From the NCBI RefSeq assembly GCF_002208115.1, contig NZ_CP020946.1, positions 2,852,001 to 2,916,000 of the forward strand: a stretch of 64,000 bases of DNA. Reading direction: 5' to 3'. A program made the position numbers and the translations under genes. Position 1 is the first letter of the stretch, and the number at the start of each line of letters is the position of its first letter. This stretch comes from Bdellovibrio bacteriovorus. GTDB lineage: Bacteria > Bdellovibrionota > Bdellovibrionia > Bdellovibrionales > Bdellovibrionaceae. A model generated the notes under the pieces. The model was not told the origin of the DNA, did not search any database, and saw only the letters and a list, made by a program, of their open reading frames with translations. This document shows, one piece after another, positions 1 to 8,511 of the stretch.

Positions 1-541
1 GGTCGAACACGCGATCCAGGATTGCATAGAATTGAGTGAACTCAGATTTCCAGTCCGCCTCGCTCCAGCGCAGGTCCCATTTTTTATTGCGGAAGCCACC
101 ATCAAAGTGACCCACGGCGTGGGAACCGATTTCATGGCCTTCACGATAAGCTGCATTCATCTGATCAATACGATCGGAGATATCACGTCTGTCATCGCCC
201 CAACCGATCGCGGAACCACGGTTTTTCGTAGCCACTTCGTTGCCGGCGCCATCCAGAATCAAACGCTGACCCGGTGGTTGATAGAAGGTTTTGTTTTCAG
301 GGCTCAGGAAATAAACCGGATTGATAAAGAATGTGAAACGTGTGTCCACGCCCGCATCTTTTCTAAGTTTGGTGTAATCGCGGGAGTACTGCCATACCTC
401 GTTGTTGTAAGATCCATCAAAGGCAAACATCACAAATTGTGGTGGTCTTTTAACTGTGGTGGTTGTTTGCGCCCATGCAAAATGCTGGGTGAACAAAGAC
501 AAAGTCACAAGGCCCTTTGCGATCAGTTTTCTTTTGGACAT
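1..541 (-). CDS. Polysaccharide deacetylase family protein (partial, C-terminus beyond the left edge)
   Basis: The visible part is the first 180 residues. It starts at ATG 541 behind a GGAGG Shine-Dalgarno (SD) sequence six bases upstream. An apparent signal peptide ends near residue 25 (FAWAQ), so the enzyme should be exported. The NodB-fold signature is recognisable: FAFDGS at about 38-43 (motif 1 region) and GHEIGSHAVGH at about 134-144, with the HxxxH metal-ligand pair H140 and H144. This family removes acyl groups from chitin, peptidoglycan or other amino-sugar polymers. The substrate cannot be read from this fragment. Peptidoglycan or prey-wall modification is a reasonable inference, since the next gene is a wall hydrolase. 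Confidence 0.85.
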   Translation of the reverse strand, partial: MSKRKLIAKGLVTLSLFTQHFAWAQTTTTVKRPPQFVMFAFDGSYNNEVWQYSRDYTKLRKDAGVDTRFTFFINPVYFLSPENKTFYQPPGQRLILDGAGNEVATKNRGSAIGWGDDRRDISDRIDQMNAAYREGHEIGSHAVGHFDGGFRNKKWDLRWSEADWKSEFTQFYAILDRVFD

Positions 542-664
542 GGAATCCTCCGTATTGTTTTTATATTCAATAGGGGTGATTGCAACGGCTATGCCCGTGA
601 AATCACGGGGTTTGACCCTAAAAAGGTGTCCAAAGATTGAACGAGGAACAATTAACGGCGTTCA

Positions 665-683
665 GTGTCTCACTATAAGACAC
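665..683. promoter_or_regulatory. Short dyad GTGTCT-N7-AGACAC between divergent wall-enzyme genes
   Basis: A hexamer inverted repeat lies in the 240-bp gap between the leftward deacetylase and the rightward SleB-type hydrolase. It could be an operator serving either promoter. No T-tract follows, so it is unlikely to be a terminator. I see nothing else distinctive in this gap. Confidence 0.3.
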
Positions 684-781
684 ACCCTTTTCAGGACCTT
701 GGACCAAGATTCGGAACACATATTCACTGAAGGTCGAGGGGGAAAATAAAGAATTCTTCAAATTCAAAACTTCCCATATAA

Positions 782-1342
782 ATGAAAATACAGATCGTTG
801 CCCTTTTCATAATTGCCTGTGTGTCACTTATAAACTCGTCTGCATTTGCGGCGTCCATGACCTGCAACAAAAGACAATCCGCCACCAACTGCATGATTTG
901 CAACTGCTATCATGAAACCCGCGGAGAATCCTTCGAAGGCATGGTGGCCGTGAATAAGGTGGTGTTGTCCCGTTCGGAAGACGATGCCTATCCGAGCTCC
1001 ATCTGCGGAGTCGTTTATGACGATGCCCAGTTCAGCTGGACTCAGGACAATATCGGCAACAACATCAATGCCACCAAAGATGAAGACAAAGAAGCTTTGG
1101 AGATGTGCAAGAAAGCCGTCAACCTTTCTGTCAAAGAAGGTCCCAATGACGTCATCTATTACTACAATCCAAGCATCGCCCGTCCCTACTGGGCCCGCCG
1201 CATGACCAACTGTGGAAAGGTCGGCAATCACACCTTCCTGGTTCCGCGCGGTGAATCCTGCCCTCGGAAGCTGGGCGTGATTGGCAAGTATTCCTCTTCC
1301 GGCGCAAGCAGCCAAAGCAAGAAAAGCACAGGTGCAAAATGA
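782..1342 (+). CDS. Secreted cell wall hydrolase, SleB family (Hydrolase_2)
   Basis: The product has 186 residues, with a signal peptide cleaved near AFA-A at residue 23. The core CYHETRGESFEGMVAVNKVV (about 42-61) matches the SleB/CwlJ pattern of an acidic catalytic residue followed by RGE and GxVAVxxVVLxR. E45 is the likely catalytic residue. Family members are lytic transglycosylase-like or amidase-like enzymes acting on peptidoglycan. Several cysteines in the first 45 residues suggest disulfides in the periplasm. The stop overlaps the start of the next gene (ATGA), so the two are probably translationally coupled. Action on self or prey peptidoglycan cannot be separated from sequence alone. 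Confidence 0.85.
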   Translation: MKIQIVALFIIACVSLINSSAFAASMTCNKRQSATNCMICNCYHETRGESFEGMVAVNKVVLSRSEDDAYPSSICGVVYDDAQFSWTQDNIGNNINATKDEDKEALEMCKKAVNLSVKEGPNDVIYYYNPSIARPYWARRMTNCGKVGNHTFLVPRGESCPRKLGVIGKYSSSGASSQSKKSTGAK

Positions 1343-1920
1343 TGAACGCTTTGATCGCAACTCTTCTCTACAGCATTTGCAGCTCGGCTGCTCCGGTGAC
1401 AACCTCGGCAACCAACGCCGCTGAAATCACGGTGCAGGATGGAAATGTAAAGGTCACCCTGCCTGCCGAGGCAAAAAAAGCCCTGATTGACTGGAACCCG
1501 GAGTTTCTGACTTTCGATCTGAAAGATTATCCGGAATCGGTCTTGAGCCTGGTCAAGGAAGTCGAACCCGGTGGTGTTCCGATGGCCTTTATTGCCGACC
1601 TTGATAACAACGGCGACAAAGACATCGTGCTGCTGGGAAGTGATTTGCACCGCCAGTACGCGGTGGCCTTGACCAAAAAAGAAGGCACTTGGCAGGCCAT
1701 TGAAATCCAGTCCTGGAACATTCCGAACATCAAAAAAACAGTTCTGAAAAAAGAGGATAAAACCAAAGAAACCGGCATCCCGCTGTATGTCCTTCCCGCT
1801 GAGGAAGAACACGCCAAGAAGCTCGGTAAAAAAGTCGGCATTCAGGTGGAAAGATATCTGGGCCCGGCAACTGTTTACGAAATCAAAGACGGCAAGGCTT
1901 CCAAAGTCGTTCTGGAATAA
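1339..1920 (+). CDS. Secreted hypothetical protein with one FG-GAP/VCBS-like motif
   Basis: The 193-residue product starts with a weak hydrophobic leader of about 17-25 residues. I do not recognise the family as a whole. The segment IADLDNNGDKDIVLLG (about 85-100) looks like a single integrin-type Ca-binding FG-GAP/VCBS repeat (DxDxNxD), often seen in secreted or surface proteins. The C-terminal half is Lys/Glu rich. The gene overlaps the SleB-type hydrolase gene by four bases, so the two products probably act together outside the inner membrane. A terminator follows directly. Confidence 0.7.
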   Translation: MMNALIATLLYSICSSAAPVTTSATNAAEITVQDGNVKVTLPAEAKKALIDWNPEFLTFDLKDYPESVLSLVKEVEPGGVPMAFIADLDNNGDKDIVLLGSDLHRQYAVALTKKEGTWQAIEIQSWNIPNIKKTVLKKEDKTKETGIPLYVLPAEEEHAKKLGKKVGIQVERYLGPATVYEIKDGKASKVVLE

Positions 1921-1923
1921 ATC

Positions 1924-1952
1924 AAAAGGTTCTCGTTCTTCGGGAACCTTTT
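1924..1952. terminator. Bidirectional terminator between convergent genes
   Basis: The stem AAAAGGTTC/GAACCTTTT has an 11-base loop and has A and T tracts at its ends, so it could stop transcription both ways. It overlaps the stop codon of aat on the other strand. Confidence 0.8.
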
Positions 1953-2616
1953 AGGTTGTTTCATATTGAAAATGTCGTTGTTCTAACATTTCCAGATACT
2001 GCTCCCGATCAATCAGTTTCCCGCCCATGCTGGCCACCACGGGCGTCACCATTTGCACATCGATCCATTCGTGCCCCTGTTCTGACAAAACTTCCACCAG
2101 GCGCCACAGCGCCAGTTTTGAAGCATTGGGCTTTTTATAGAACATGCTTTCACCGCTGAACACGCCTTCAACCAGCACTCCATAAATGCCGCCGATCAGA
2201 ACATTGTTTTCGCGAACCTCCACCGACATGCAGTAACCGGCTTTGAAAAATTCCATATAGGCGCGTTTCATCTGTCCCGTGATCCAGGTGCCATCCTGAC
2301 CAGGACGCGGCTGTTTGGAGCATTCCTCCAGCACATGATGAAAATCCTGATTCACTGAAAAATGAATTTCCGGATGACGCTTGCGAAAACGGCGCAGACT
2401 TTCCGGAACGTGGAAATCCCGAAACTCCAGAACTCCCCGTTCTTCCGGGGAAAACCACAGCATCGGCAAGCCAGGCTGGGGCCAGGGAAAAATCCCTTTG
2501 CTGTAGGCCGTATAAAGTGTGCCGACATCCAAAGATCCCCCAATAGCCAAAATCCCTTCAGCCAGGGTTTCGCGCGGATCTGGAAAGTCGACCGAGGATC
2601 GTAATTTTCCCTGCAT
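1951..2616 (-). CDS. aat: Leucyl/phenylalanyl-tRNA-protein transferase
   Basis: The 221-residue product has typical family length. Landmarks are FPDP at 11-14, LAIGGSLDVGTLYTAYSKGIFPW (about 23-45), WFSPEERGVL, GESMFY followed by NASKLALWRL (about 163-177), and the closing DVQMVTPVVASMGG. The enzyme transfers Leu or Phe from tRNA to proteins with N-terminal Lys or Arg, marking them for ClpS/ClpAP degradation. Its start codon overlaps the stop of the upstream sorbosone-dehydrogenase-like gene (TAATG), so it is the last gene of a recQ, sorbosone dehydrogenase-like, aat transcription unit. Confidence 0.96.
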   Translation of the reverse strand: MQGKLRSSVDFPDPRETLAEGILAIGGSLDVGTLYTAYSKGIFPWPQPGLPMLWFSPEERGVLEFRDFHVPESLRRFRKRHPEIHFSVNQDFHHVLEECSKQPRPGQDGTWITGQMKRAYMEFFKAGYCMSVEVRENNVLIGGIYGVLVEGVFSGESMFYKKPNASKLALWRLVEVLSEQGHEWIDVQMVTPVVASMGGKLIDREQYLEMLEQRHFQYETT

Positions 2617-3689
2617 TACTTCGCCTTATAAGTCAGACGGTAAATGACCCCCGCCTTGTCGTCAGAAATCAGCATCGCCCCATCGGGCAAAACTTCCACA
2701 TCCACCGGACGCCCCCAGGAGGAATCCCCCTGCAACCAGCCTTCAATGAAGGACTCTGTCTTTTCAACATTGGAGCCATTCAGCTTCACAAACGTCAGAC
2801 GATACCCCTGTGGTGTGGATCGGTTCCAGGAACCGTGTTCGGCCAGAATGATGCTGTCTTTGTATTGTGCCGGGAACTGAGTCCCCGTGTAAAAGCGCAT
2901 ACCCAACGGCGCCACGTGGGCGCGAAGCTCCACCACCGGAGCCACATAGTCTGAGCACTTTTTGCCTTTGCCAAAATCCGGATCCAGAGTGTCCTTGCCA
3001 TGACAGAACGGGAAGCCGAAGTTCTGACCTTCTTTGGTCAGGCGGTTCACTTCACACGGCGGACGATCATCCCCCATCCAGTCGCGACCGTTATCGGTAA
3101 ACCAAAGTTCTTTCGACTGAGGATGAAAATCAAAGCCCACAGTGTTGCGCACTCCGGAGGCCACTTCCTCTTTGCTGGTGCCGTTCACATCAATGCGATA
3201 AATGCGTGCATACTGAGTGCCGGGATCACAAATATTGCAATTAGCCCCCACCGGGACATAGAGCTTTCCATCCGGACCAAAGCGGATGAACTTCCATCCA
3301 TGGTGAGTGTCTGAAGGAAAGGTTTGAGGCAGGGTGCGCACAGGTTTTGCCGGAAGTTTCACACTGGGGCCGGCATCAAATTCGTGAATGCGCGCAATTT
3401 CGGCCACATAAAGTTTTCCGTCTTTATAGGCAACACCGTTGGGCGTGTCCAGGCCCTGAGCAAAGACGCTGGCCTTGCCATCCTTCACCACATAAACCTT
3501 ATCACCGGACCGAGAGCCCACAAAGATCCGGCCATCCGGAGCCTGCGCCAAAGACCGAGCCCCCGGCACCTGCGCCCACACCGAAATCTGAAACCCAGGA
3601 GGCATCTTCAATTTTTCCAAAGGAAGCTGCTTCGCCCCCACAGAAAGCGAAACCAAAAGCCCAAAAGAAACAATCCATCCAGCTCTCAC
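2616..3689 (-). CDS. Secreted PQQ-type sugar (L-sorbosone) dehydrogenase-like beta-propeller protein
   Basis: The family is glucose/sorbosone dehydrogenase: a six-bladed propeller that usually oxidises sugars with PQQ in the periplasm. I place the start at GTG 3689, because AAGGAGGGG sits four bases upstream and a signal peptide follows directly. A longer reading from TTG 3713 would have no SD. Family features include PDGRIFVGSRSGDKVYV, HHGWKFIRFGPDGKLYVPVG, a CNIC pair, GVRNTVGFDFHP, and DNGRDWMGDDRPPCEVNRL. Family membership is clear. Substrate and cofactor are inferred. Confidence 0.88.
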   Translation of the reverse strand: MRAGWIVSFGLLVSLSVGAKQLPLEKLKMPPGFQISVWAQVPGARSLAQAPDGRIFVGSRSGDKVYVVKDGKASVFAQGLDTPNGVAYKDGKLYVAEIARIHEFDAGPSVKLPAKPVRTLPQTFPSDTHHGWKFIRFGPDGKLYVPVGANCNICDPGTQYARIYRIDVNGTSKEEVASGVRNTVGFDFHPQSKELWFTDNGRDWMGDDRPPCEVNRLTKEGQNFGFPFCHGKDTLDPDFGKGKKCSDYVAPVVELRAHVAPLGMRFYTGTQFPAQYKDSIILAEHGSWNRSTPQGYRLTFVKLNGSNVEKTESFIEGWLQGDSSWGRPVDVEVLPDGAMLISDDKAGVIYRLTYKAK

Positions 3690-3723
3690 AATCCCCTCCT
3701 TGGCCCGACCCAATCTCTAATCT

Positions 3724-5169
3724 CTATTTTCCACGTGCGACACAAACATCGCACTTTCCACAAGGCTCCAGGTGCTCATGCCCAAAGTAAGCATAAATGC
3801 GATTCATGCGGCACTCACTGTCCTGATTGGCCCATTGAACCATCTGCAAAAGCTTGGTGTTCTGGGCACGCAAAATAGCCTCCCCATTTTCAGCCAGGAA
3901 CTGTTCATCCGTCGGCGCATTGACACAGGCATAAGGGAACGGATCGTCGGACTTTTGCAGACAGCCCCAGCGCTCCAAAATACTGACCGCCGCCTCGGAC
4001 CTGAAGTCCCGGCGATTTCTAAAATTCATTTGTTCACGAAGGAAGTCAAACCCGCCCTGATCCACCTGCATTCTTTTGTCTTCTATCAGTTGATAGATCT
4101 TGCGGATGAAATCAGGCTCGGGATGGGACCATTTCAAAAACTCCATTTGAATGCTGACATCGTCCTGATCATACAACAGATGACAAGAAGACTCTGCCCC
4201 GTCCCGGCCCGCGCGACCCACTTCCTGAAAATATGATTCCAGCGCATTGGGGGTTTCGGCGTGAATCAAAAGACGCACATTGCTTTTGTCGATGCCCAGA
4301 CCGAACGCCGGCGTCGCAATCATCAGCGGAGCCTCTTCATTTTGGAAGGCCTTCTGATTACGCTTGCGATCATGCGGCGGCAGATCGCCGTGATACACCA
4401 GATGCGCCATGCCCAGACGATTCAGGGAAGAAGAGATTTTTTTCAGCGTCTGAATCAAAGAACAATAAATGATCGCGGTGCCCGGTTGCTGGTGACGAAG
4501 CCCGACAATGGCGCGGATCTTTTCGTCAATCCCGTAAATGTCGTGAACATTCAAAGCCAGGTTCGGTCGCTCGATCCCGGCCGAGATAATCAGAGCGTCT
4601 TCCATGTTCAGTTTTTTCAGGATGTCTTTTTGAACCTCGGGGGTTGCCGTGGCGGTCAAAGCCAGCGTCGGCGGATTCCCCAAAAGGGCGCGGAATTCCC
4701 CCACCCGCGAATAATCCGGGCGGAAGTCATGCCCCCACTGGGAAATACAGTGCGCCTCATCCACGGCCAAAAGCTGGATCGCGCGTTTTTCAACAGCTTG
4801 AAGGAACTCAGGTTTACGGAAGCGCTCGGGGGTCACATAAATCAGTTTGAAGTCGCCTTTGGCCAGACGATTCTGGCGGGACTCCCTTTCCTCCCGGCTC
4901 AAAGTGGAACTTAAGAACGTGGCGCTGATCCCCAGCTCCTGGGCCTTGAAAACCTGATCCTGCATCAAAGCGATCAGCGGAGAAATAACGACCACCAGGC
5001 CGTCGCGGGTCTTTGCCGGAAACTGAAAACAGAGGCTTTTTCCCATTCCCGTGGGCATTAAAGCCAGCAGGTTTTGGTTTGCCCAAACTTTATGCAGGAT
5101 TTGCTCTTGCTCGCCCCGGAAGGAAGTAAAAGGAAAGTTCGCTTTTAAAAGCTGAAGAAGATCGCTCAT
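3724..5169 (-). CDS. recQ: RecQ-family ATP-dependent DNA helicase (short form without HRDC)
   Basis: The 481-residue product has the RecQ superfamily 2 motifs: motif 0 FRGEQ (17-21), Walker A MPTGMGKS (38-45), DEAH (137-140) followed by CISQWGHDFRPDY, SAT-type motif III (LALTATAT), and motif VI EVGRAGRDG. The C-terminus keeps the zinc-binding subdomain (YFGH, then CGKCDVC). It ends there, with no winged helix or HRDC domain; E. coli RecQ is about 610 residues. Role: 3'-5' unwinding in recombination and repair. It starts at ATG 5169 and heads the leftward operon with the dehydrogenase-like gene and aat. Confidence 0.93.
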   Translation of the reverse strand: MSDLLQLLKANFPFTSFRGEQEQILHKVWANQNLLALMPTGMGKSLCFQFPAKTRDGLVVVISPLIALMQDQVFKAQELGISATFLSSTLSREERESRQNRLAKGDFKLIYVTPERFRKPEFLQAVEKRAIQLLAVDEAHCISQWGHDFRPDYSRVGEFRALLGNPPTLALTATATPEVQKDILKKLNMEDALIISAGIERPNLALNVHDIYGIDEKIRAIVGLRHQQPGTAIIYCSLIQTLKKISSSLNRLGMAHLVYHGDLPPHDRKRNQKAFQNEEAPLMIATPAFGLGIDKSNVRLLIHAETPNALESYFQEVGRAGRDGAESSCHLLYDQDDVSIQMEFLKWSHPEPDFIRKIYQLIEDKRMQVDQGGFDFLREQMNFRNRRDFRSEAAVSILERWGCLQKSDDPFPYACVNAPTDEQFLAENGEAILRAQNTKLLQMVQWANQDSECRMNRIYAYFGHEHLEPCGKCDVCVARGK

Positions 5170-5196
5170 AGTGCCGATCAGTCTACGCTACTGAGA

Positions 5197-5262
5197 GGGG
5201 CCCGACTAGCCAACCGCCTCGAGGATGCGGTGCGTTGGGATTCTGGCCTAGAATCTTTTTTT
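5197..5262 (+). ncRNA. Candidate small RNA or attenuated leader upstream of fusA
   Basis: Between recQ (leftward) and fusA (rightward) lies a hairpin, CCAA-CCGC paired with GCGG-TTGG (about 5210-5238). It is followed at once by a textbook intrinsic terminator. No coding sequence on the + strand feeds this terminator, so it must end a short non-coding transcript, a premature fusA leader, or antisense transcription from within recQ. The 5' end is not defined; the start given is approximate. Confidence 0.35.
5239..5262 (+). terminator. Intrinsic terminator with no + strand gene upstream
   Basis: The stem GATTCT/AGAATC with loop GGCCT is followed by seven T residues. It lies just before the predicted fusA promoter and may insulate fusA. 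Confidence 0.7.
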
Positions 5263-5276
5263 GCACTTAGTAGTAT

Positions 5277-5306
5277 TTGATGATAATTCGAGTACTTTCA
5301 TAAAAT
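5277..5306 (+). promoter_or_regulatory. Sigma-70 type promoter for fusA
   Basis: TTGATG, an 18-base spacer and TAAAAT lie downstream of the orphan terminator and about 75 bases before the fusA start. This would give a leader of about 70 nt that includes a tandem repeat. Confidence 0.55.
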
Positions 5307-5322
5307 TTGTTTAATTTTTGCT

Positions 5323-5356
5323 AATAATAACAGCGATTAAATAATAACAGCGATTA
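5323..5356 (+). repeat. Two perfect tandem copies of a 17-bp unit in the fusA leader
   Basis: The unit AATAATAACAGCGATTA occurs twice without gap (5323-5339 and 5340-5356), inside the predicted 5' UTR and 27 bases before the fusA start. It could be a recent duplication or a repeated protein- or RNA-binding site. Confidence 0.9.
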
Positions 5357-5382
5357 AAACCATATAAACGAAGGGTAAAGAT

Positions 5383-7491
5383 ATGTCCAAAAAGTGGAAT
5401 ATTGATATGGTCAGAAACATTGGTATCTCGGCGCACATCGACTCCGGGAAAACCACAACTTCTGAGCGTATTCTGTTCTATGGAGGAAGAATCCACGCCA
5501 TCCACGAAGTACGTGGAAAAGACGGCGTTGGTGCGACAATGGACTCCATGGATCTAGAGAGAGAAAAAGGGATCACCATCCAGTCTGCTGCAACTCAGGT
5601 TCAGTGGAAGGATTATACAATCAATTTGATCGATACACCGGGGCACGTGGACTTCACAGTTGAAGTTGAACGTTCTCTTCGCGTTCTAGACGGTGCGATC
5701 CTGTTGCTTTGCGGTGTTGCCGGCGTTCAGTCTCAGTCCATCACTGTTGACCGTCAGATGAAACGTTACAACGTTCCTCGTTTGGCCTTCGTGAACAAAT
5801 TGGACCGTCAAGGTGCCAACCCATACCGTGTTACTGATGCTTTGATCGAAAAATTGCGTTTGAACGCAGTTATGATCCAGATCCCAATCGGTCTGGAAGA
5901 TCAGCACAGAGGTCACGTTGACCTGACTGACATGAAAGCTTACATCAACCAAGGTGAATCCGGTGAGAACGTTCTTGTAGAAGAAATCCCAGCGGACCTT
6001 GTTGAAACTGCAAAAAAATACCGTCAGATCATGATCGGCAAACTGGCTGACGTTGACTCTGCTATCGAAGAGAAATTCTTGATGGAAGAAGAGCCAACAA
6101 CAGAAGAAATCCGCGCAGCTATCCGTAAAGGCACTATCGCCTTGAAGTTGGTTCCGGTTCTTTGCGGTTCCGCGTTCAAAAATAAAGGTGTTCAGCGTCT
6201 TATGGACGCGGTTACTTACTATCTTCCTTCTCCAGCTGAGAAAAAAGAGCAAGCTCTTGATATCACTAAGAACGAAGAGAAGTTCGACCTGTTCCCAGAT
6301 TCAACAAAACCATTGGTTTCCCTGGCGTTCAAACTTCAGGAAACTCCATTCGGTCAGTTGACTTACATGCGTATCTACCAAGGTAAGATGGGCAAAGGCG
6401 ACTTCATCATCAACCAAGTGAACAAGAAATCTGTTAAGATTCCTCGTTTGGTTCGTATGCACTCTGACAAGATGGAAGACATCGACACTGCTTACGCTGG
6501 TGACATCGTGGCATTGTTCGGTATCGACTGCGCGTCCGGTGATACTTTCTGTGACGACAAAATCCAGGCGTCCATGCAATCCATGCACGTTCCAGATTCT
6601 GTTATCAGCTTGGCTGTTGCGCCTAAAGATAAAACTGCGGCGAACAACTTCTCCAAAGCACTTCAAAAATTCCGTAAGGAAGACCCTACATTCCGCGTAC
6701 ACCGTGACGAGGAATCCAACGAGACTATCATCTCCGGTATGGGTGAATTGCACTTGGAAATCTACGTTGAGCGTATGAAACGTGAATTCAACTGTGAAGT
6801 TATCGTGGGTCAACCTCAGGTTGCTTACCGTGAGACTATCTCCGTTGAAGCTCCGTACGACTACACTCACAAAAAACAAACTGGTGGTTCCGGTCAGTAC
6901 GCGAAAATCGTTGGTAAGATCGTTCCATTGCCTCCACAAGAAGACGGCTCTGTATTCAAGTTCGAAAACAAAGTTGTCGGTGGTCGTATCCCTAAAGAAT
7001 TCATCCCTGCGGTTGAAGAGGGCTTCAAAGAGCAGACTGTTAAAGGTCCTCTGATTGGCTTCCCGATCGTTGGTGTTGAAGTTGTTCTGGAAGACGGCGC
7101 GTACCACGATGTCGACTCCTCATACATGGCGTTCAAAATCGCTGGTATGGCGGCTCTTCGTGAAGTGTACTCTGCGGCAAAACCAACTGTTCTTGAGCCG
7201 ATCATGAAGCTTGAGACGACAGTTCCAGACGAATACCAAGGTTCCGCTGTTGGTCAAATCAACCAACGCCGTGGTTCCATCGTTGCAACTACTGCATTCG
7301 AAGGTAACTGCGTGATCGAAGCTGAAGTGCCACTGACAGAAATGTTCGGTTACTCTACAGACCTTCGTTCTGCAACCAAAGGTAAAGGTGAGTTCTCCAT
7401 GGAATTCGCGAAGTACGCTCCAGTACCTCGTAACATCCAGGAAGAGCTTGCGAAGAAATACCAAGCTAAGCGCGCAGCTGAGCAGAAGTAA
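5383..7491 (+). CDS. fusA: Elongation factor G, mitochondrial/spirochaete-like type (spdEFG1-like)
   Basis: The 702-residue product is full length. The G domain has AHIDSGKT (17-24), the switch II motif DTPGHVDF, and NKLD. Domains II-V are complete, including the domain IV loop GGSGQYAK and a C-terminal [16 protein letters not shown]. Function: GTP-driven translocation of tRNA-mRNA on the ribosome. The P-loop reads AHIDSGKT instead of the common AHVDAGKT, a feature I associate with mitochondrial EF-G1 and bacterial spdEFG1 proteins. The gene stands alone, with its own promoter and terminator, not next to rpsL, rpsG or tuf. Its codon choice (frequent GTT, CGT, GGT, AAC) differs from its neighbours and suggests very high expression. 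Confidence 0.97.
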   Translation: MSKKWNIDMVRNIGISAHIDSGKTTTSERILFYGGRIHAIHEVRGKDGVGATMDSMDLEREKGITIQSAATQVQWKDYTINLIDTPGHVDFTVEVERSLRVLDGAILLLCGVAGVQSQSITVDRQMKRYNVPRLAFVNKLDRQGANPYRVTDALIEKLRLNAVMIQIPIGLEDQHRGHVDLTDMKAYINQGESGENVLVEEIPADLVETAKKYRQIMIGKLADVDSAIEEKFLMEEEPTTEEIRAAIRKGTIALKLVPVLCGSAFKNKGVQRLMDAVTYYLPSPAEKKEQALDITKNEEKFDLFPDSTKPLVSLAFKLQETPFGQLTYMRIYQGKMGKGDFIINQVNKKSVKIPRLVRMHSDKMEDIDTAYAGDIVALFGIDCASGDTFCDDKIQASMQSMHVPDSVISLAVAPKDKTAANNFSKALQKFRKEDPTFRVHRDEESNETIISGMGELHLEIYVERMKREFNCEVIVGQPQVAYRETISVEAPYDYTHKKQTGGSGQYAKIVGKIVPLPPQEDGSVFKFENKVVGGRIPKEFIPAVEEGFKEQTVKGPLIGFPIVGVEVVLEDGAYHDVDSSYMAFKIAGMAALREVYSAAKPTVLEPIMKLETTVPDEYQGSAVGQINQRRGSIVATTAFEGNCVIEAEVPLTEMFGYSTDLRSATKGKGEFSMEFAKYAPVPRNIQEELAKKYQAKRAAEQK

Positions 7492-7560
7492 TTTCGCGCG
7501 GATGCGCAGAAGGTGCGAAGCACTGGACTGCGTCCCCGCTAAGTTTGATCTTCAAACTTC

Positions 7561-7592
7561 AAAGCCCGGTGGAAACACCGGGCTTTTTTTTT
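7561..7592 (+). terminator. Strong intrinsic terminator of fusA
   Basis: AAAGCCCGGTG, loop GAAA, CACCGGGCTTT, then a run of T. A second hairpin, AAGTTTGA/TCAAACTT (7541-7559), sits just upstream. Confidence 0.92.
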
Positions 7593-7693
7593 ATTTCCCT
7601 GCCCCGACTTATATCCAGAAAAACTAAACATCGCCGCCGGTTGTGCCGAAAAGAGATTCGTAAATTCATCTTTCAGCCCCGAGGACGACAGCC

Positions 7694-7924
7694 ATGGATC
7701 GCGACCAGCTTATTGCCGAAATCAAAAAGCAGCTTCAGGAAGAACTGAAAAGTCAGACGGACGCCATTAAGAACAAAATCCCCGGCGAACAGCGAGAGCA
7801 AATCAAAGACATGAAAGACAGCCTGACCCAAACCATGAAGGAAAACCCATGGGCTTCGGTCGGCATTGCCGCCCTGGCGGGCTTTGTGATCGCGCGCATG
7901 CTGTACAAAAGAAAGGATGACTAG
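7694..7924 (+). CDS. Small membrane-anchored protein, ElaB/YqjD (DUF883)-like
   Basis: The 76-residue product has a charged amphipathic N-terminal half (about 1-50, probably a coiled coil). One C-terminal membrane helix follows (ENPWASVGIAALAGFVIARM, about 51-70), with the basic end YKRKDD. This layout and the NPWxSVG sequence before the helix match the ElaB/YqjD family, inner-membrane proteins that in E. coli can tether ribosomes in stationary phase. The next gene starts directly after the stop and is a YqjE-like membrane protein, which supports the call. Function in this organism is inferred only. Confidence 0.78.
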   Translation: MDRDQLIAEIKKQLQEELKSQTDAIKNKIPGEQREQIKDMKDSLTQTMKENPWASVGIAALAGFVIARMLYKRKDD

Positions 7925-8365
7925 ATGAACTTTCTTCTGCCCATCATTTCATTCTTTATCGGTAACGCGAAAAGCCTGTTCAAAGAACCGGGCATTGCCT
8001 TCACCCAACAACTGGTGCTGCATCTGCGCGCGCTGACATTCGTGCTGGTGTCCACCATCGGCTCTCTGGCTTTAAGCTGTGTGGGCGTCTCTCTATTGAT
8101 CACAAGCCTTGCCGGCCAGCTCGACAAGGGCGAGGAATTCCAGATCACGGGAGGCATGATTGTGTACCTGGTAATGACCGTGATTTCTGTGGGTGTTCTG
8201 ATCTACAGCCTGAACAAGAAAACATGGTTGAAAGCTTTGGGTTTTGCTGAAAAGCCTGTGGCCGCCAAACAATCCGGAGCCCTGGAAAATGCCGTGGCCT
8301 TACTGGTGATGGACTATGTGGAAGAGCGCCAAAGCAAGCGCGCAAAGACATCAGAAGCCAGTTAA
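7925..8365 (+). CDS. Membrane protein, YqjE/holin-III-like
   Basis: The 146-residue product has two clear hydrophobic segments, about 37-60 (FVLVSTIGSLALSCVGVSLL) and 78-98. The N-terminal and C-terminal tails are polar. It directly follows the YqjD-like gene without a gap, as in the yqjCDEK arrangement of enterobacteria. This position is the main argument for a YqjE-like protein; residue-level similarity is modest. It probably assembles with the preceding protein in the inner membrane. The biochemical role is unknown. Confidence 0.65.
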   Translation: MNFLLPIISFFIGNAKSLFKEPGIAFTQQLVLHLRALTFVLVSTIGSLALSCVGVSLLITSLAGQLDKGEEFQITGGMIVYLVMTVISVGVLIYSLNKKTWLKALGFAEKPVAAKQSGALENAVALLVMDYVEERQSKRAKTSEAS

Positions 8366-8377
8366 ACCTGTCCCATG

Positions 8378-8403
8378 AATCCCCGCCAACACGGGGATTT
8401 TTG
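8378..8403 (+). terminator. Intrinsic terminator after the YqjD/YqjE-like pair
   Basis: AATCCCCG, loop CCAACA, CGGGGATT, then TTTTTG. Confidence 0.85.
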
Positions 8404-8511
8404 TCCCATGCGCCCTTCCTGCCCCCTTCAATTCAAATTAAACCCGGCCTCATCGTGGCACTTGGGTTGCTTTTAACAGCAGCAACACTTGATTCACGAA
8501 AGGAATCCGAA

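Noticed and set aside
5170-5240. Possible tRNA or SRP RNA in the recQ/fusA gap
   Set aside because: No cloverleaf on either strand and no SRP core motif; only the hairpin plus terminator remain.
8401-8511. Longer start (TTG 8401) for the LEA-like secreted protein
   Set aside because: It lies on the terminator of the preceding operon, has no SD, and would bury an obvious signal peptide.
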